Source of the DNA: PCPOR2b sp965220385
GTDB lineage: Bacteria; Poribacteria; WGA-4E; PCPOR2b
DNA: 64,000 nucleotides
Direction: 5' to 3'
NCBI GenBank assembly: GCA_965220385.1
Contig: OZ244825.1
Span: forward strand, 1,674,001 to 1,738,000
Below, one piece after another: positions 1 through 7,025 of the stretch. Numbering within the stretch: position 1 is the first letter of the stretch; the number at the start of each line of letters is the position of its first letter. A program made the position numbers and the translations under genes. The notes beneath the pieces are model-generated. The model saw only the letters and a list, made by a program, of their open reading frames with translations. It searched no databases and was not told the DNA's origin.

Positions 1-364
1 CTACTATCTCTGCCTGCTGAAGGATCTGCACATATGGTAGTGCACTACCATCTAACGCTGGGCACTCTGGCGCGTCAATATCGACGTGCAGATTATCAAT
101 GCCCAGACCCGCAAATGCGGAAAGCAGATGTTCAACGCTGTTAACCTCCGCGTCTCCAGCGCGGAGGCTGGTGCAGCGAGGAATGATTGCTGCATAGTTA
201 TCAGGACACACTTCGACTGTTGGTTCATCGGGCAAATCTATCCGGTGAAACACAATGCCGTGGTTGGCCGGTGCCGGCTTAAATGTGAGGTTCACGGGTT
301 CGCCAAGCATTAAACCGGTCCCTGAGATAGTAACCTCATCTTGAATAGTCTGTTGTGATGCCAA
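1..364 (-). CDS. lpxC: UDP-3-O-acyl-N-acetylglucosamine deacetylase, N-terminal part (cut by window edge)
   Basis: The minus strand encodes about 121 residues that match the start of LpxC, the zinc deacetylase committing UDP-GlcNAc to lipid A synthesis. Visible hallmarks are an early ISGTGLMLGEPVNLTF stretch, the motif NSVEHLLSAFAGLGIDN carrying the conserved Glu-His pair, and ECPALDGSALPYVQ. The zinc-binding HxxxD of the second domain lies outside the window. No ATG is available at the expected start. A TTG at 364 is preceded at about 10 bases by GAGAGGG and gives a family-typical N-terminus, so I chose it. The gene is followed downstream on the same strand by nothing visible and lies downstream of mltG and ruvX. 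It shows the cell has an LPS-type outer membrane. Confidence 0.88.
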   Translation of the reverse strand, partial: MASQQTIQDEVTISGTGLMLGEPVNLTFKPAPANHGIVFHRIDLPDEPTVEVCPDNYAAIIPRCTSLRAGDAEVNSVEHLLSAFAGLGIDNLHVDIDAPECPALDGSALPYVQILQQAEIV

Positions 365-469
365 AAGGTTTTTACCCTCTCGTTTGATTAAATACAGATG
401 ATTGTAAATTAGCGCAGTTGCTTACTTCTGGGCGAGATTGACTCTGTAGCTGTACACACTGCCTGTACC

Positions 470-1516
470 TTAATCGGCAGTCGATCTGCGGTGCCGTTTT
501 ATTCGGTTGATCACATTTTGGTGTTCCCGCAGCGTTTTTGAAAAGTGATGTTTGCCTTCTCCTATTGCAACAAAATACATGTAGTCAACCGGAGCCGGCT
601 GTAGTGCCGCTGAAATTGAAGCCTCACCCGGATTGCAGATTGGTCCCGGTGGCAACCCCTTATAAATATAGGTGTTATAGGGCGTATCAGTTCTTAGGTC
701 AGCTGCCCTCGGCGGTCGATCAGGATTTCCTAGTCCGTAAAGTGCCGTGGGGTCTGCTTGAAGTTTCCAGCCACGACGCAGCCGGTTGTGAAAAACAGCT
801 GAAATTAAAGGACGTTCCTCAGACACCCTCGCCTCTGTTTCAATAATGGACGCAAGCGTAATGATCTCGTGTCTGGAAAATTTAAGGGATTCAGCTGCCC
901 TACAGAACTCATCCGTCCAACGCCGTTTAGATTCATCGAGCATTATTTGAATAACGACATCTGGTGTTGTTCCATCAGGAAATCGGTATGTATTGGGAAA
1001 TAAGTACCCCTCAAGTGTTTCCGCGTCGATCCCATAGTTCAGCTGCCACTTCGGGTCCCTCACAGCTTCATTAAACGCGGCTGCCGTACCAAACCCAGTA
1101 TTTTCCCAAAGTTTTGCAATCTGCGCAACTGTTAATCCTTCGGGAACTACAAGTTGATGTGTAATCACCTTCCCAGTTTTAAGATGATCTATAATCTGCG
1201 GCATACCCATTGCCGCACTGAGCTGATAACTTCCTACCTGCAACCGGTGAGTTGCACCCGTGAGATGAGTAACAACCAAGAACGCCCATCGACTGTGAAT
1301 TAAGTGATAATCAGCAAGTTGATTCGCTATCGCTATAGAACTCATACCGGGAGTGATTTTCACGCGCGTAGCCCTTGCATCTAAATCTACGGGCGATAGA
1401 TAACGGATCATGTAGAGTATGCCAATACAAACTGCAGCACTACTCAGAATAGACACACAACAAAGAACAATGGCAATGTACCACCAAGCGTTTTTGCGAA
1501 TATCTGGCAATTTCAT
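470..1516 (-). CDS. mltG: Endolytic murein transglycosylase MltG (YceG-like)
   Basis: A 348-residue inner-membrane lytic transglycosylase that cuts nascent peptidoglycan strands and sets glycan chain length. One membrane segment spans about residues 12-38, followed by a LysM-like region and the YceG catalytic domain. The catalytic glutamate is E226 in ASIIETEA, followed by FHNRLRRGWKLQADPTALYG, a family signature. The start at 1516 is chosen because GGAAG lies 8 bases upstream. An in-frame ATG at 1573 would add 19 residues without membrane or domain content. It sits between ruvX (upstream) and lpxC (downstream), and the ruvX-mltG pairing is common in bacteria. Confidence 0.93.
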   Translation of the reverse strand: MKLPDIRKNAWWYIAIVLCCVSILSSAAVCIGILYMIRYLSPVDLDARATRVKITPGMSSIAIANQLADYHLIHSRWAFLVVTHLTGATHRLQVGSYQLSAAMGMPQIIDHLKTGKVITHQLVVPEGLTVAQIAKLWENTGFGTAAAFNEAVRDPKWQLNYGIDAETLEGYLFPNTYRFPDGTTPDVVIQIMLDESKRRWTDEFCRAAESLKFSRHEIITLASIIETEARVSEERPLISAVFHNRLRRGWKLQADPTALYGLGNPDRPPRAADLRTDTPYNTYIYKGLPPGPICNPGEASISAALQPAPVDYMYFVAIGEGKHHFSKTLREHQNVINRIKRHRRSTAD

Positions 1517-1598
1517 TGAATTCACTTCCAAGAAAGTCAAGTAGTTACAACATCGGTTTATGGATTGGTGCATGTGGGCAGCAATCCGTTAATGAACT

Positions 1599-2045
1599 TT
1601 AGTTGCGATCGACTTGACCATTTTCGCGTGAATTGCGTAGCTCCTCCAGATATCCCTCGAGAATCAGCACTGCGGCAACCTGATCGATGAGTTTCTTGCG
1701 CTTCTTGCGTCGTTTATTTGCTTCCCGTAAGATCTTCGCTGCTTCGACGGTAGTATAGCTTTCGTCCCAAAAAACGATTGGCACATCGACTTGCTGCTGC
1801 AGCTTCTCTGCAAGTCGCTTTACCTTTCGTGTTTGAGCCCCTTCAGCGCCGTCGAGTTGAAGGGGGAGCCCGACCACAATCCGTTCGACTTTGTGACTGT
1901 TCACCAATTCCTGTAACTTGGCTAACACCGCTTTTCTGCTTTTGCGATGAATTGTGCAGAGTGGATGTGCAGCAATACCAAGCTCATCGCTGATGGCTAC
2001 ACCAGTTCGGGCGTCGCCGATGTCTAAGCCGAGGATTATTGACAT
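1599..2045 (-). CDS. ruvX: Putative pre-16S rRNA nuclease / Holliday junction resolvase-like RuvX (YqgF)
   Basis: A 148-residue RNase H-fold nuclease of the YqgF/RuvX family, implicated in 16S rRNA 5'-end maturation. The first strand carries LGLDIGDARTGVAISD with the active-site Asp. Further conserved parts are VVGLPLQLDG, FWDESYTTVEA and the C-terminal DQVAAVLILEGYLE with the last acidic residue. The family start (short leader, then the DxG motif) points to ATG 2045. The open frame extends to 2084, but the extra 13 residues are not family-like and no clear ribosome site separates the options. It is the first gene of the ruvX-mltG group. Confidence 0.92.
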   Translation of the reverse strand: MSIILGLDIGDARTGVAISDELGIAAHPLCTIHRKSRKAVLAKLQELVNSHKVERIVVGLPLQLDGAEGAQTRKVKRLAEKLQQQVDVPIVFWDESYTTVEAAKILREANKRRKKRKKLIDQVAAVLILEGYLEELRNSRENGQVDRN

Positions 2046-2217
2046 AATGTCGCGAGTGGGTCCTACCACCCTCATCACTAACATTCGCTCGTGGACGTGC
2101 TAAGATTTTTGTGTGTTCATCGCAGTGCCTAATATTTGGATGATAGCATTCAACGAATTTGATGTCAAGTCCAAACAAATAAACGAACAAACTGGGGAAT
2201 CCGTAAACAAAAAAGTA

Positions 2218-2246
2218 TTGAACCAAAATCGAATTTCCGGTAAAAT
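2218..2246 (+). promoter_or_regulatory. Candidate promoter of the recombinase gene
   Basis: TTGAAC at 2218-2223 and TAAAAT at 2241-2246 are separated by 17 bases, a sigma-70-like arrangement with imperfect boxes. A start near 2253 would place the dif-like repeat and both half-sites inside the transcribed leader. No experiment supports it, and AT-rich DNA produces such matches by chance. Confidence 0.35.
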
Positions 2247-2291
2247 CATAAAATCACGGAATTTTATACTGACCACTGCCCCTTCACTGTC

Positions 2292-2325
2292 ATAATGTCC
2301 GATAACTAATCTTATCGGACATTAT
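2292..2325. other. dif-like recombination site: 14-bp perfect inverted repeat with 6-bp core
   Basis: The left arm (2292-2305) and right arm (2312-2325) are exact reverse complements, separated by the 6-bp core CTAATC at 2306-2311. The inner 11 bases of the arms are ATGTCCGATAA and TTATCGGACAT. Ending the left arm in ATAA, beginning the right in TTAT and spacing them by 6 is the architecture of bacterial dif sites (11-6-11). Known two-recombinase dif sites have unlike arms. Identical arms suit a single recombinase. The site lies 108 bp upstream of the recombinase start. Chromosomal dif, an integration site of a mobile element, or an autoregulatory operator are all possible. Confidence 0.65.
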
Positions 2326-2336
2326 TTCTCCGTAAA

Positions 2337-2347
2337 ATGTCCGATAA
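2337..2347 (+). repeat. Extra copy of the 11-bp recombinase-arm sequence (half-site 1)
   Basis: The 11-mer ATGTCCGATAA recurs here in the same orientation as the left arm of the inverted repeat at 2292-2325. It is followed after 7 bases by TTAT (2355-2358), which gives a partial second dyad. It is likely an accessory binding site for the recombinase or an element of autoregulation. Confidence 0.6.
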
Positions 2348-2408
2348 GTGAAACTTATGCTCTGAGTTCGGCGTTCTAACCCGCATAATAACTGAATTCC
2401 TAAAAAAA

Positions 2409-2419
2409 ATGTCCGATAA
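2409..2419 (+). repeat. Extra copy of the 11-bp recombinase-arm sequence (half-site 2)
   Basis: A third same-strand copy of ATGTCCGATAA ends directly at the AAGGAG ribosome site (2418-2423) of the recombinase. Its ATG is in frame with the recombinase and could be mistaken for the start. Because the same 11-mer occurs twice more in non-coding DNA, it is better read as a protein-binding half-site whose occupancy would block translation initiation or transcription. Confidence 0.6.
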
Positions 2420-2432
2420 GGAGACACAAAAA

Positions 2433-3341
2433 ATGGAGGAACTACTCCAAGATTACCGCGATTATCTTTATGATCAAGATAAATCTGAGCAGACAGTCAA
2501 AGCATATATGACAGATCTTCGCTCATTTTCGCGTTGGTTCCAACACATCACTGGAGCAGCACTCGTCCTCGATAGTATCACCCCGATGGAGATCATCGAG
2601 TATCGGAACGCCCTGTTAGACTGGGGTAAAAAGCCATCGACGATTAACCGTAGCCTAATTAGCATATCCAGCTTTTGCCAGTGGGCACAGCAAAATGACC
2701 TCATCCTAAATAATCCGGCTGAAGGCATACGGAGTGTAGCTGAAGAACCGCTCGCCCCACGGGCGCTAGAGCGAAAAGAGCAGCTGGCGTTGTTACGAGC
2801 GGTACGGAGATCCGGAAAACTCAGAGATTTAGCCATTATTACGATGCTGCTGCATACCGGAATGCGTGTGAGCGAGCTTTGCAATTTGCGAGTTTCCGAT
2901 ATTAGAATATCAACTAATAGTAATATGATTACGGTCCGTGAGGGCAAAGGCACGAAACGGCGCAATATCCCATTGAACTCAACCGTCATAAGAGTGCTCA
3001 AGGATTATCTCAGTACATCCGACACAAGCAAATCTACGACTATAGTAACCGGTACACCCTCCCAAAAAGACCGTTTTCTCTTCTATGGTCAAAAACGGAT
3101 GCCCTTGACAGATCGTGGTGTTCGTTATGTTATATACAAATATGCCTATGAAGCAAAAATAGACAATCTGTCTCCTCATGTATTTAGGCATACCTGTGCC
3201 AAAAACCTTATTGATGCAGGGCAATCTATTGATAGAGTTTCGAAAATTTTAGGGCATTCCAATATCAATACAACAGCTATTTATACTATCCCTACAGAGC
3301 ATGATTTGCATATGACTATGGAAAGCATATCATGGGAATAG
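2433..3341 (+). CDS. Tyrosine recombinase, XerC/XerD-like
   Basis: A 302-residue site-specific recombinase with the SAM-like core-binding domain at about residues 1-90 and the catalytic domain at about 110-295. All catalytic residues are visible: R145 in HTGMRVSEL, K172 in GKG, H249 and R252 in SPHVFRH, H275 in LGH, and nucleophile Y284. Length and layout fit XerC/XerD rather than phage integrases. I start at ATG 2433 because AAGGAG lies 9 bases upstream. The in-frame ATG at 2409 has no ribosome site and is part of a repeated 11-mer. The gene and its leader are visibly richer in A+T than mltG or the genes after 3.9 kb. With the dif-like site immediately upstream it resembles the XerS/difSL or XerH/difH arrangement. 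Confidence 0.88.
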   Translation: MEELLQDYRDYLYDQDKSEQTVKAYMTDLRSFSRWFQHITGAALVLDSITPMEIIEYRNALLDWGKKPSTINRSLISISSFCQWAQQNDLILNNPAEGIRSVAEEPLAPRALERKEQLALLRAVRRSGKLRDLAIITMLLHTGMRVSELCNLRVSDIRISTNSNMITVREGKGTKRRNIPLNSTVIRVLKDYLSTSDTSKSTTIVTGTPSQKDRFLFYGQKRMPLTDRGVRYVIYKYAYEAKIDNLSPHVFRHTCAKNLIDAGQSIDRVSKILGHSNINTTAIYTIPTEHDLHMTMESISWE

Positions 3342-3344
3342 TAT

Positions 3345-3424
3345 ATTAAATAATAGTAATTATTTTATTTTCCAGAATAATTTACTGTGAATTTTTGCAT
3401 TGTGGTGTTATACTATTATTTAAT
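3345..3424. repeat. 14-bp inverted repeat downstream of the recombinase
   Basis: ATTAAATAATAGTA at 3345-3358 is the exact reverse complement of 3411-3424, with a 52-base spacer. The right copy continues into a second small dyad, TATTATT-T-AATAATA. Both copies lie between the recombinase and the ribbon-helix-helix gene, so they could be an operator for that protein or the end of a mobile segment. The low sequence complexity reduces certainty. Confidence 0.45.
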
Positions 3425-3479
3425 AATACTTATATTTACTATAACTCTAATTCTAATATGCCAATCTCAGAGGGATTAG

Positions 3480-3875
3480 ATGAAAGAATATCGCCAGCCA
3501 AAAGATTCTTTAAAAAAGCAAATTAGCTTATTGCTACCTATGGACATTTATGAGGGTGCTAAACGCGATTCACAGAAATACAACCGTTCGATGGCATACC
3601 ACATTGTTGAAACACTGCGTGTTACTTTCGACAAATCAATACAAGAGGTGCAAGCAGAACGGGAAGAAGCAGCGAAGATGACAATCCTTCAACGCCTGAA
3701 ACAACAGGCGGCAGATGAAGGAAAATCAGAGCAATTTGTGGACGCGTTAGAAACTGTATTCACTCGTTTCGCAGATACCAAGGAATCAGGGGATTTTACG
3801 GAGGCTTTTCAACAAGATATCATGACCTTTGCGGGAATGATGCAGGAAACCTATCGCGAAAAGCCCAAAAAATAA
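3480..3875 (+). CDS. Ribbon-helix-helix (Arc/MetJ-like) DNA-binding protein
   Basis: A 131-residue protein. Residues about 12-50 read as a ribbon-helix-helix fold: a short beta strand (KKQISLLLPMDIY), a helix (EGAKRDSQKYN), a turn with RSMAYH, and a second helix (IVETLRVTF). The rest is charged and helical and has no family I recognise. ATG 3480 follows AGAGGGA at a normal distance. The gene sits 138 bases after the recombinase in the same AT-rich stretch, so it may regulate it or belong to the same transferred segment. A role as plasmid-type copy or partition regulator is possible but not shown. Confidence 0.6.
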   Translation: MKEYRQPKDSLKKQISLLLPMDIYEGAKRDSQKYNRSMAYHIVETLRVTFDKSIQEVQAEREEAAKMTILQRLKQQAADEGKSEQFVDALETVFTRFADTKESGDFTEAFQQDIMTFAGMMQETYREKPKK

Positions 3876-3926
3876 TCACCTGTTACACCGGCTTTGTACA
3901 GGTTTATATCACGAAGGAAATCCAAT

Positions 3927-5054
3927 ATGCCAAAATATCGTGCAGGAGTCATCGGTCTGGGTTGGATGGGAATGCTCTACGACATGGCGACGCGGATCGG
4001 AGATTTTTTCAATATCGATGACATTGATCGCCCCACGCCGAATTTGGATGTTCATCGGAAAATCTATCACCATGATCACCCCGGCAAGGAAGGTTTACCT
4101 ACCAGTTATTCAGAGGCGTTTTGGAACCGTCCTGATGTAGCTTTGGTTGCTGCCGCGGATCGCGACCAGAAACGCCTGGAGGCATTCAAGGAACGCTATG
4201 GTATCAACGCGGTTTATACCGATGCAGTGCAAATGCTGCGTACGGAAAATCTGGATCTCGTTGCTGTTGCCACGAACGTTAAGGGACGAGCTGACCTGAC
4301 CTGTTTGGCGGTTGAGAACGGCGCGAAGGGAATTGTAACGGCAAAGCCGATGGCACACACACTTGAGGAAACTGACCGGATGGTGAAAGTCTGCGCCGAC
4401 GCCGGTGTCCCGCTTAATTGTGGAGCCATTTCAACGACTCACCCGTCGTTTGGCAAAGCAAAGGAATTAATTGCGAACGGCGCAATTGGCAATCTCATAT
4501 CCATAGAAGCACCGCGCCCCGGCGCGCAGCATCAGAGTTGGTCCTATTTTCTGGATAGTTCGCCTGCTTGGGTTATCGGTATTGGTGACCAGCAACGACG
4601 GGGCAGTGGTACCGATGAATTCAAGGGACCTGGTGGGAGCGACGAATTTGCGGGGCAAGGCTTAATGGTTACGCACGACGAAATAGCGGTCTATTTTCGA
4701 CCGGGCGCACCTCACCTGCGTGTAACCGGCACTGCGGGTGAAATAGTTATTCCCACCATGGCAACTGGGTTTAAACTGTGGCAGGACATCGAAACAGCCA
4801 GCGGTGTTAGCAGGATAGAAGTCCCATGGCCCGATCCTCAATTTGTCGGTCCTTACGGTGCAATCTACGGATTAGCAGATGTGATAGACTGCATCGAAGG
4901 TAGGCTTGATGAGCCTAAGAATTCTGGAAGAAGAGTTGGGATCGCACTTGAGGTTGAGATTGCGCTTAAACAGTCATCGGCGCAGGGCGGTGCCCGAGTA
5001 GATCTACCGCTAGTGGACAGATCTTTGGGGCTCAATTATGACTGGTTCCGATAA
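3927..5054 (+). CDS. Gfo/Idh/MocA family oxidoreductase (paralogue A)
   Basis: A 375-residue NAD(P)-dependent sugar or cyclitol dehydrogenase. The Rossmann motif is VIGLGWMG at residues 8-15 and the family Lys-Pro is in VTAKPMAHT (the second paralogue has TEKP). ATG 3927 is preceded by AAGGAAA at 7 bases; the open frame begins earlier at 3894 but without a ribosome site. It is closely similar along its whole length to the gene at 21525-22631, including an unusual early insert with DIDRPTP and the C-terminal KNSGRR and LPLxDRS segments. Substrate unknown. It is a likely partner of the symporter, hydrolase and isomerase genes encoded on the other strand up to 9.5 kb. Confidence 0.9.
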   Translation: MPKYRAGVIGLGWMGMLYDMATRIGDFFNIDDIDRPTPNLDVHRKIYHHDHPGKEGLPTSYSEAFWNRPDVALVAAADRDQKRLEAFKERYGINAVYTDAVQMLRTENLDLVAVATNVKGRADLTCLAVENGAKGIVTAKPMAHTLEETDRMVKVCADAGVPLNCGAISTTHPSFGKAKELIANGAIGNLISIEAPRPGAQHQSWSYFLDSSPAWVIGIGDQQRRGSGTDEFKGPGGSDEFAGQGLMVTHDEIAVYFRPGAPHLRVTGTAGEIVIPTMATGFKLWQDIETASGVSRIEVPWPDPQFVGPYGAIYGLADVIDCIEGRLDEPKNSGRRVGIALEVEIALKQSSAQGGARVDLPLVDRSLGLNYDWFR

Positions 5055-5086
5055 GTGATGAAGCCAATCAGAGGTGGCATGTGCGC

Positions 5087-5284
5087 TTAACGGTCGCCCA
5101 GATATCTAACCCAGAAGAGTCCACTTATCCCGATCAGTATCACGGCGATTATCACCTTCACCTGCCACAGATTCCGCGTATAGATAATAGAAATTAGGAG
5201 CAAGATCGCTACAAGCAGTACGAGCACGGCTGTGTACAGTCTTTCAAACTGCTTGGATTTTCTTGCGTCTTCCGGCTCTCCCAT
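5087..5284 (-). CDS. Small two-helix membrane protein next to a sodium/solute symporter
   Basis: A 65-residue protein with a charged N-terminus (MGEPEDARKSKQFERLY) and two hydrophobic segments at about 18-38 and 42-58. The ATG at 5284 has a strong AAGGAGG ribosome site about 6 bases upstream, which makes this short frame convincing. It starts 12 bases after the symporter stop on the same strand, so the two are almost certainly co-transcribed. I do not recognise a family. By analogy with other symporter operons it could be a small accessory subunit. Confidence 0.7.
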   Translation of the reverse strand: MGEPEDARKSKQFERLYTAVLVLLVAILLLISIIYTRNLWQVKVIIAVILIGISGLFWVRYLGDR

Positions 5285-5295
5285 TCCGTCCTCCT

Positions 5296-7002
5296 TCACC
5301 AAAGCAGCACAAACAGCAAGTAGCAGGCAATAGCGAGGTAAATAATTGCCCACAGTCCGGGACGCTTGAACCAACGTAGACCTGTGTCGGGTACTTCAAA
5401 AGGATATTTGGGGCGAACTGGTGCTTCTCGCAATGTTTGCTGCAGCCAGGTGCCTTCAAGTGCGTCCAAGCGACTCGCCATTAATTCTCGGACATCCATC
5501 GGCTGCTGATCTTCGCCATAGCACAGTCCTCTTAACTCCTCGTCACGGACGGGACCACGGAAACAATCAATAACTCTTGAAGCAACCAGCATACTCGCTG
5601 CCGGTAGTATGAGATTCCATAGATACGCCCACCAAGTATTAGTATACCAGACTGGCAGTGCCAAACCCTTAGCGTCCGCTACGATTGCTGAGATACCGTA
5701 AATAAGCCCCACTGCGAGTCCGATGATGCCTGTGCCACGATGCACCCGAGTGAAGACACCCATCAGGATAACGGTCATGAGTGGCACCTGAATAGCACCA
5801 GCGAGGCGCAGATAAAATAGGACCATCCCACCCTGAAGGAAAGGCACATACAGAAATCCGAGTATAATGATAAAAGGTACTGTGATCCTGCCCACCCGCG
5901 TGTAATGAGCGTCCGAACCCTTCTTTACAATAAAACGGGCGTAGATATCTCGAACAAAAAGGCTGGAAATTCCGATGCCGATAGAGTCGAAGGTTGAATA
6001 TCCTCCCGCGACTAATCCCGCGAGCACTAAGCCGATTAAGCCGGTAGGGAGATATTTTTTTAGCATCAGCGGATAGGCTTGATCGCTCATCGCGAGCGTG
6101 GGGAAATCCGCTCGCGCCAAGGGGCCCAGACTCACGTTAAACCATAAACAGATTGCTGTTGCTACGCTAGCCACCAAGGCGGCCATCTTGAAGTCCCATT
6201 CGGAACGGGCACCTAAGAACCGAATCGTTTCGTACTGATTAATCAGCACATACATCGTCAATACAACGATAAGTCCAAACACAACCAATAGGGGAGGAAC
6301 GCCGGGCGGTGAATGTCCACCCACGTGGAGCAGGGCTTTAGGCAGACTTGCATCTATCGCAGCAAGTTTCTGATTCAGTCCGTTCCAACCACCTGCCTTA
6401 ACCCATACGACCCCCCAAAGCACAAAGGCAGCAACAATCATACTAACGCTTTGCAGCGCATCGGTAACAACCCCTGCTTTCAACCCACCTCTGACGATGT
6501 ATAAAATCGCTGTGAATGCAACAGCAACAACGATCATCCAACTCCAGATTTTCTCAATATCTGCGACGATATTCAGGACTAGGAAGGTAGAAAAAAAGAT
6601 ATTACCCAGTACGTTGGTCCTGGATTGGATGTTTATCAGGACCGACAGGAAGCGCGCTGCAGGACCAAACCGGAACTCAAGCCACTCTGCATTCGTAAAT
6701 ACGCCGGATCGATACATCGGCACAATAACAAAGAAACTCAAAATGAACCAGCCTACAGCAATTCCCAACCACCACTGGGACAACTGCGACAGTCCGAGCG
6801 TATAGGACCCTCCAACAATCGCCACGTAATCCCCACTATCCACCGCGGTAGAGAAGGCAGACAATCCTACGATCCACCATGGGATGGATTTCGCCGCCAA
6901 GTACCAATCGAAGCTCTCCTGCTGCCGCCGAAACACAAGGATTCCATACAGGACTATGCCGCCATTGATTACCAAGACTAGCAGCCAATCTATCACAGTC
7001 AT
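5296..7002 (-). CDS. Sodium:solute symporter (SSS) family transporter
   Basis: A 568-residue polytopic membrane protein with about 13 hydrophobic segments. It starts with the SSS-typical IDWLLVLVINGGIVLYGILV helix and carries the conserved early regions SAFSTAVDSGDY and NAEWLEFRFG and the mid-protein GLVAGGYSTFDS. The family couples Na+ entry to uptake of sugars, amino acids or organic acids; the substrate cannot be read from sequence. ATG 7002 is preceded by GGAG at 8 bases. A GTG at 7026 would overlap the upstream hydrolase stop and lacks a ribosome site. Upstream is the serine hydrolase gene and downstream the 65-residue membrane protein. Confidence 0.93.
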   Translation of the reverse strand: MTVIDWLLVLVINGGIVLYGILVFRRQQESFDWYLAAKSIPWWIVGLSAFSTAVDSGDYVAIVGGSYTLGLSQLSQWWLGIAVGWFILSFFVIVPMYRSGVFTNAEWLEFRFGPAARFLSVLINIQSRTNVLGNIFFSTFLVLNIVADIEKIWSWMIVVAVAFTAILYIVRGGLKAGVVTDALQSVSMIVAAFVLWGVVWVKAGGWNGLNQKLAAIDASLPKALLHVGGHSPPGVPPLLVVFGLIVVLTMYVLINQYETIRFLGARSEWDFKMAALVASVATAICLWFNVSLGPLARADFPTLAMSDQAYPLMLKKYLPTGLIGLVLAGLVAGGYSTFDSIGIGISSLFVRDIYARFIVKKGSDAHYTRVGRITVPFIIILGFLYVPFLQGGMVLFYLRLAGAIQVPLMTVILMGVFTRVHRGTGIIGLAVGLIYGISAIVADAKGLALPVWYTNTWWAYLWNLILPAASMLVASRVIDCFRGPVRDEELRGLCYGEDQQPMDVRELMASRLDALEGTWLQQTLREAPVRPKYPFEVPDTGLRWFKRPGLWAIIYLAIACYLLFVLLW

Positions 7003-7025
7003 AGCGGTTTCTCCACCATTTGACA

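Noticed and set aside
86..313. Plus-strand frame over the left edge
   Set aside because: It is the opposite strand of lpxC, whose family motifs are clear on the minus strand.
2409..2432. Upstream ATG of the recombinase as start codon
   Set aside because: It has no ribosome site and forms part of an 11-mer repeated twice more in non-coding DNA; ATG 2433 has AAGGAG at 9 bases.
2292..3341. Integron integrase with attI
   Set aside because: The recombinase lacks the extra helix region expected of IntI as far as can be read, and no attC-like repeats or cassette array follow.
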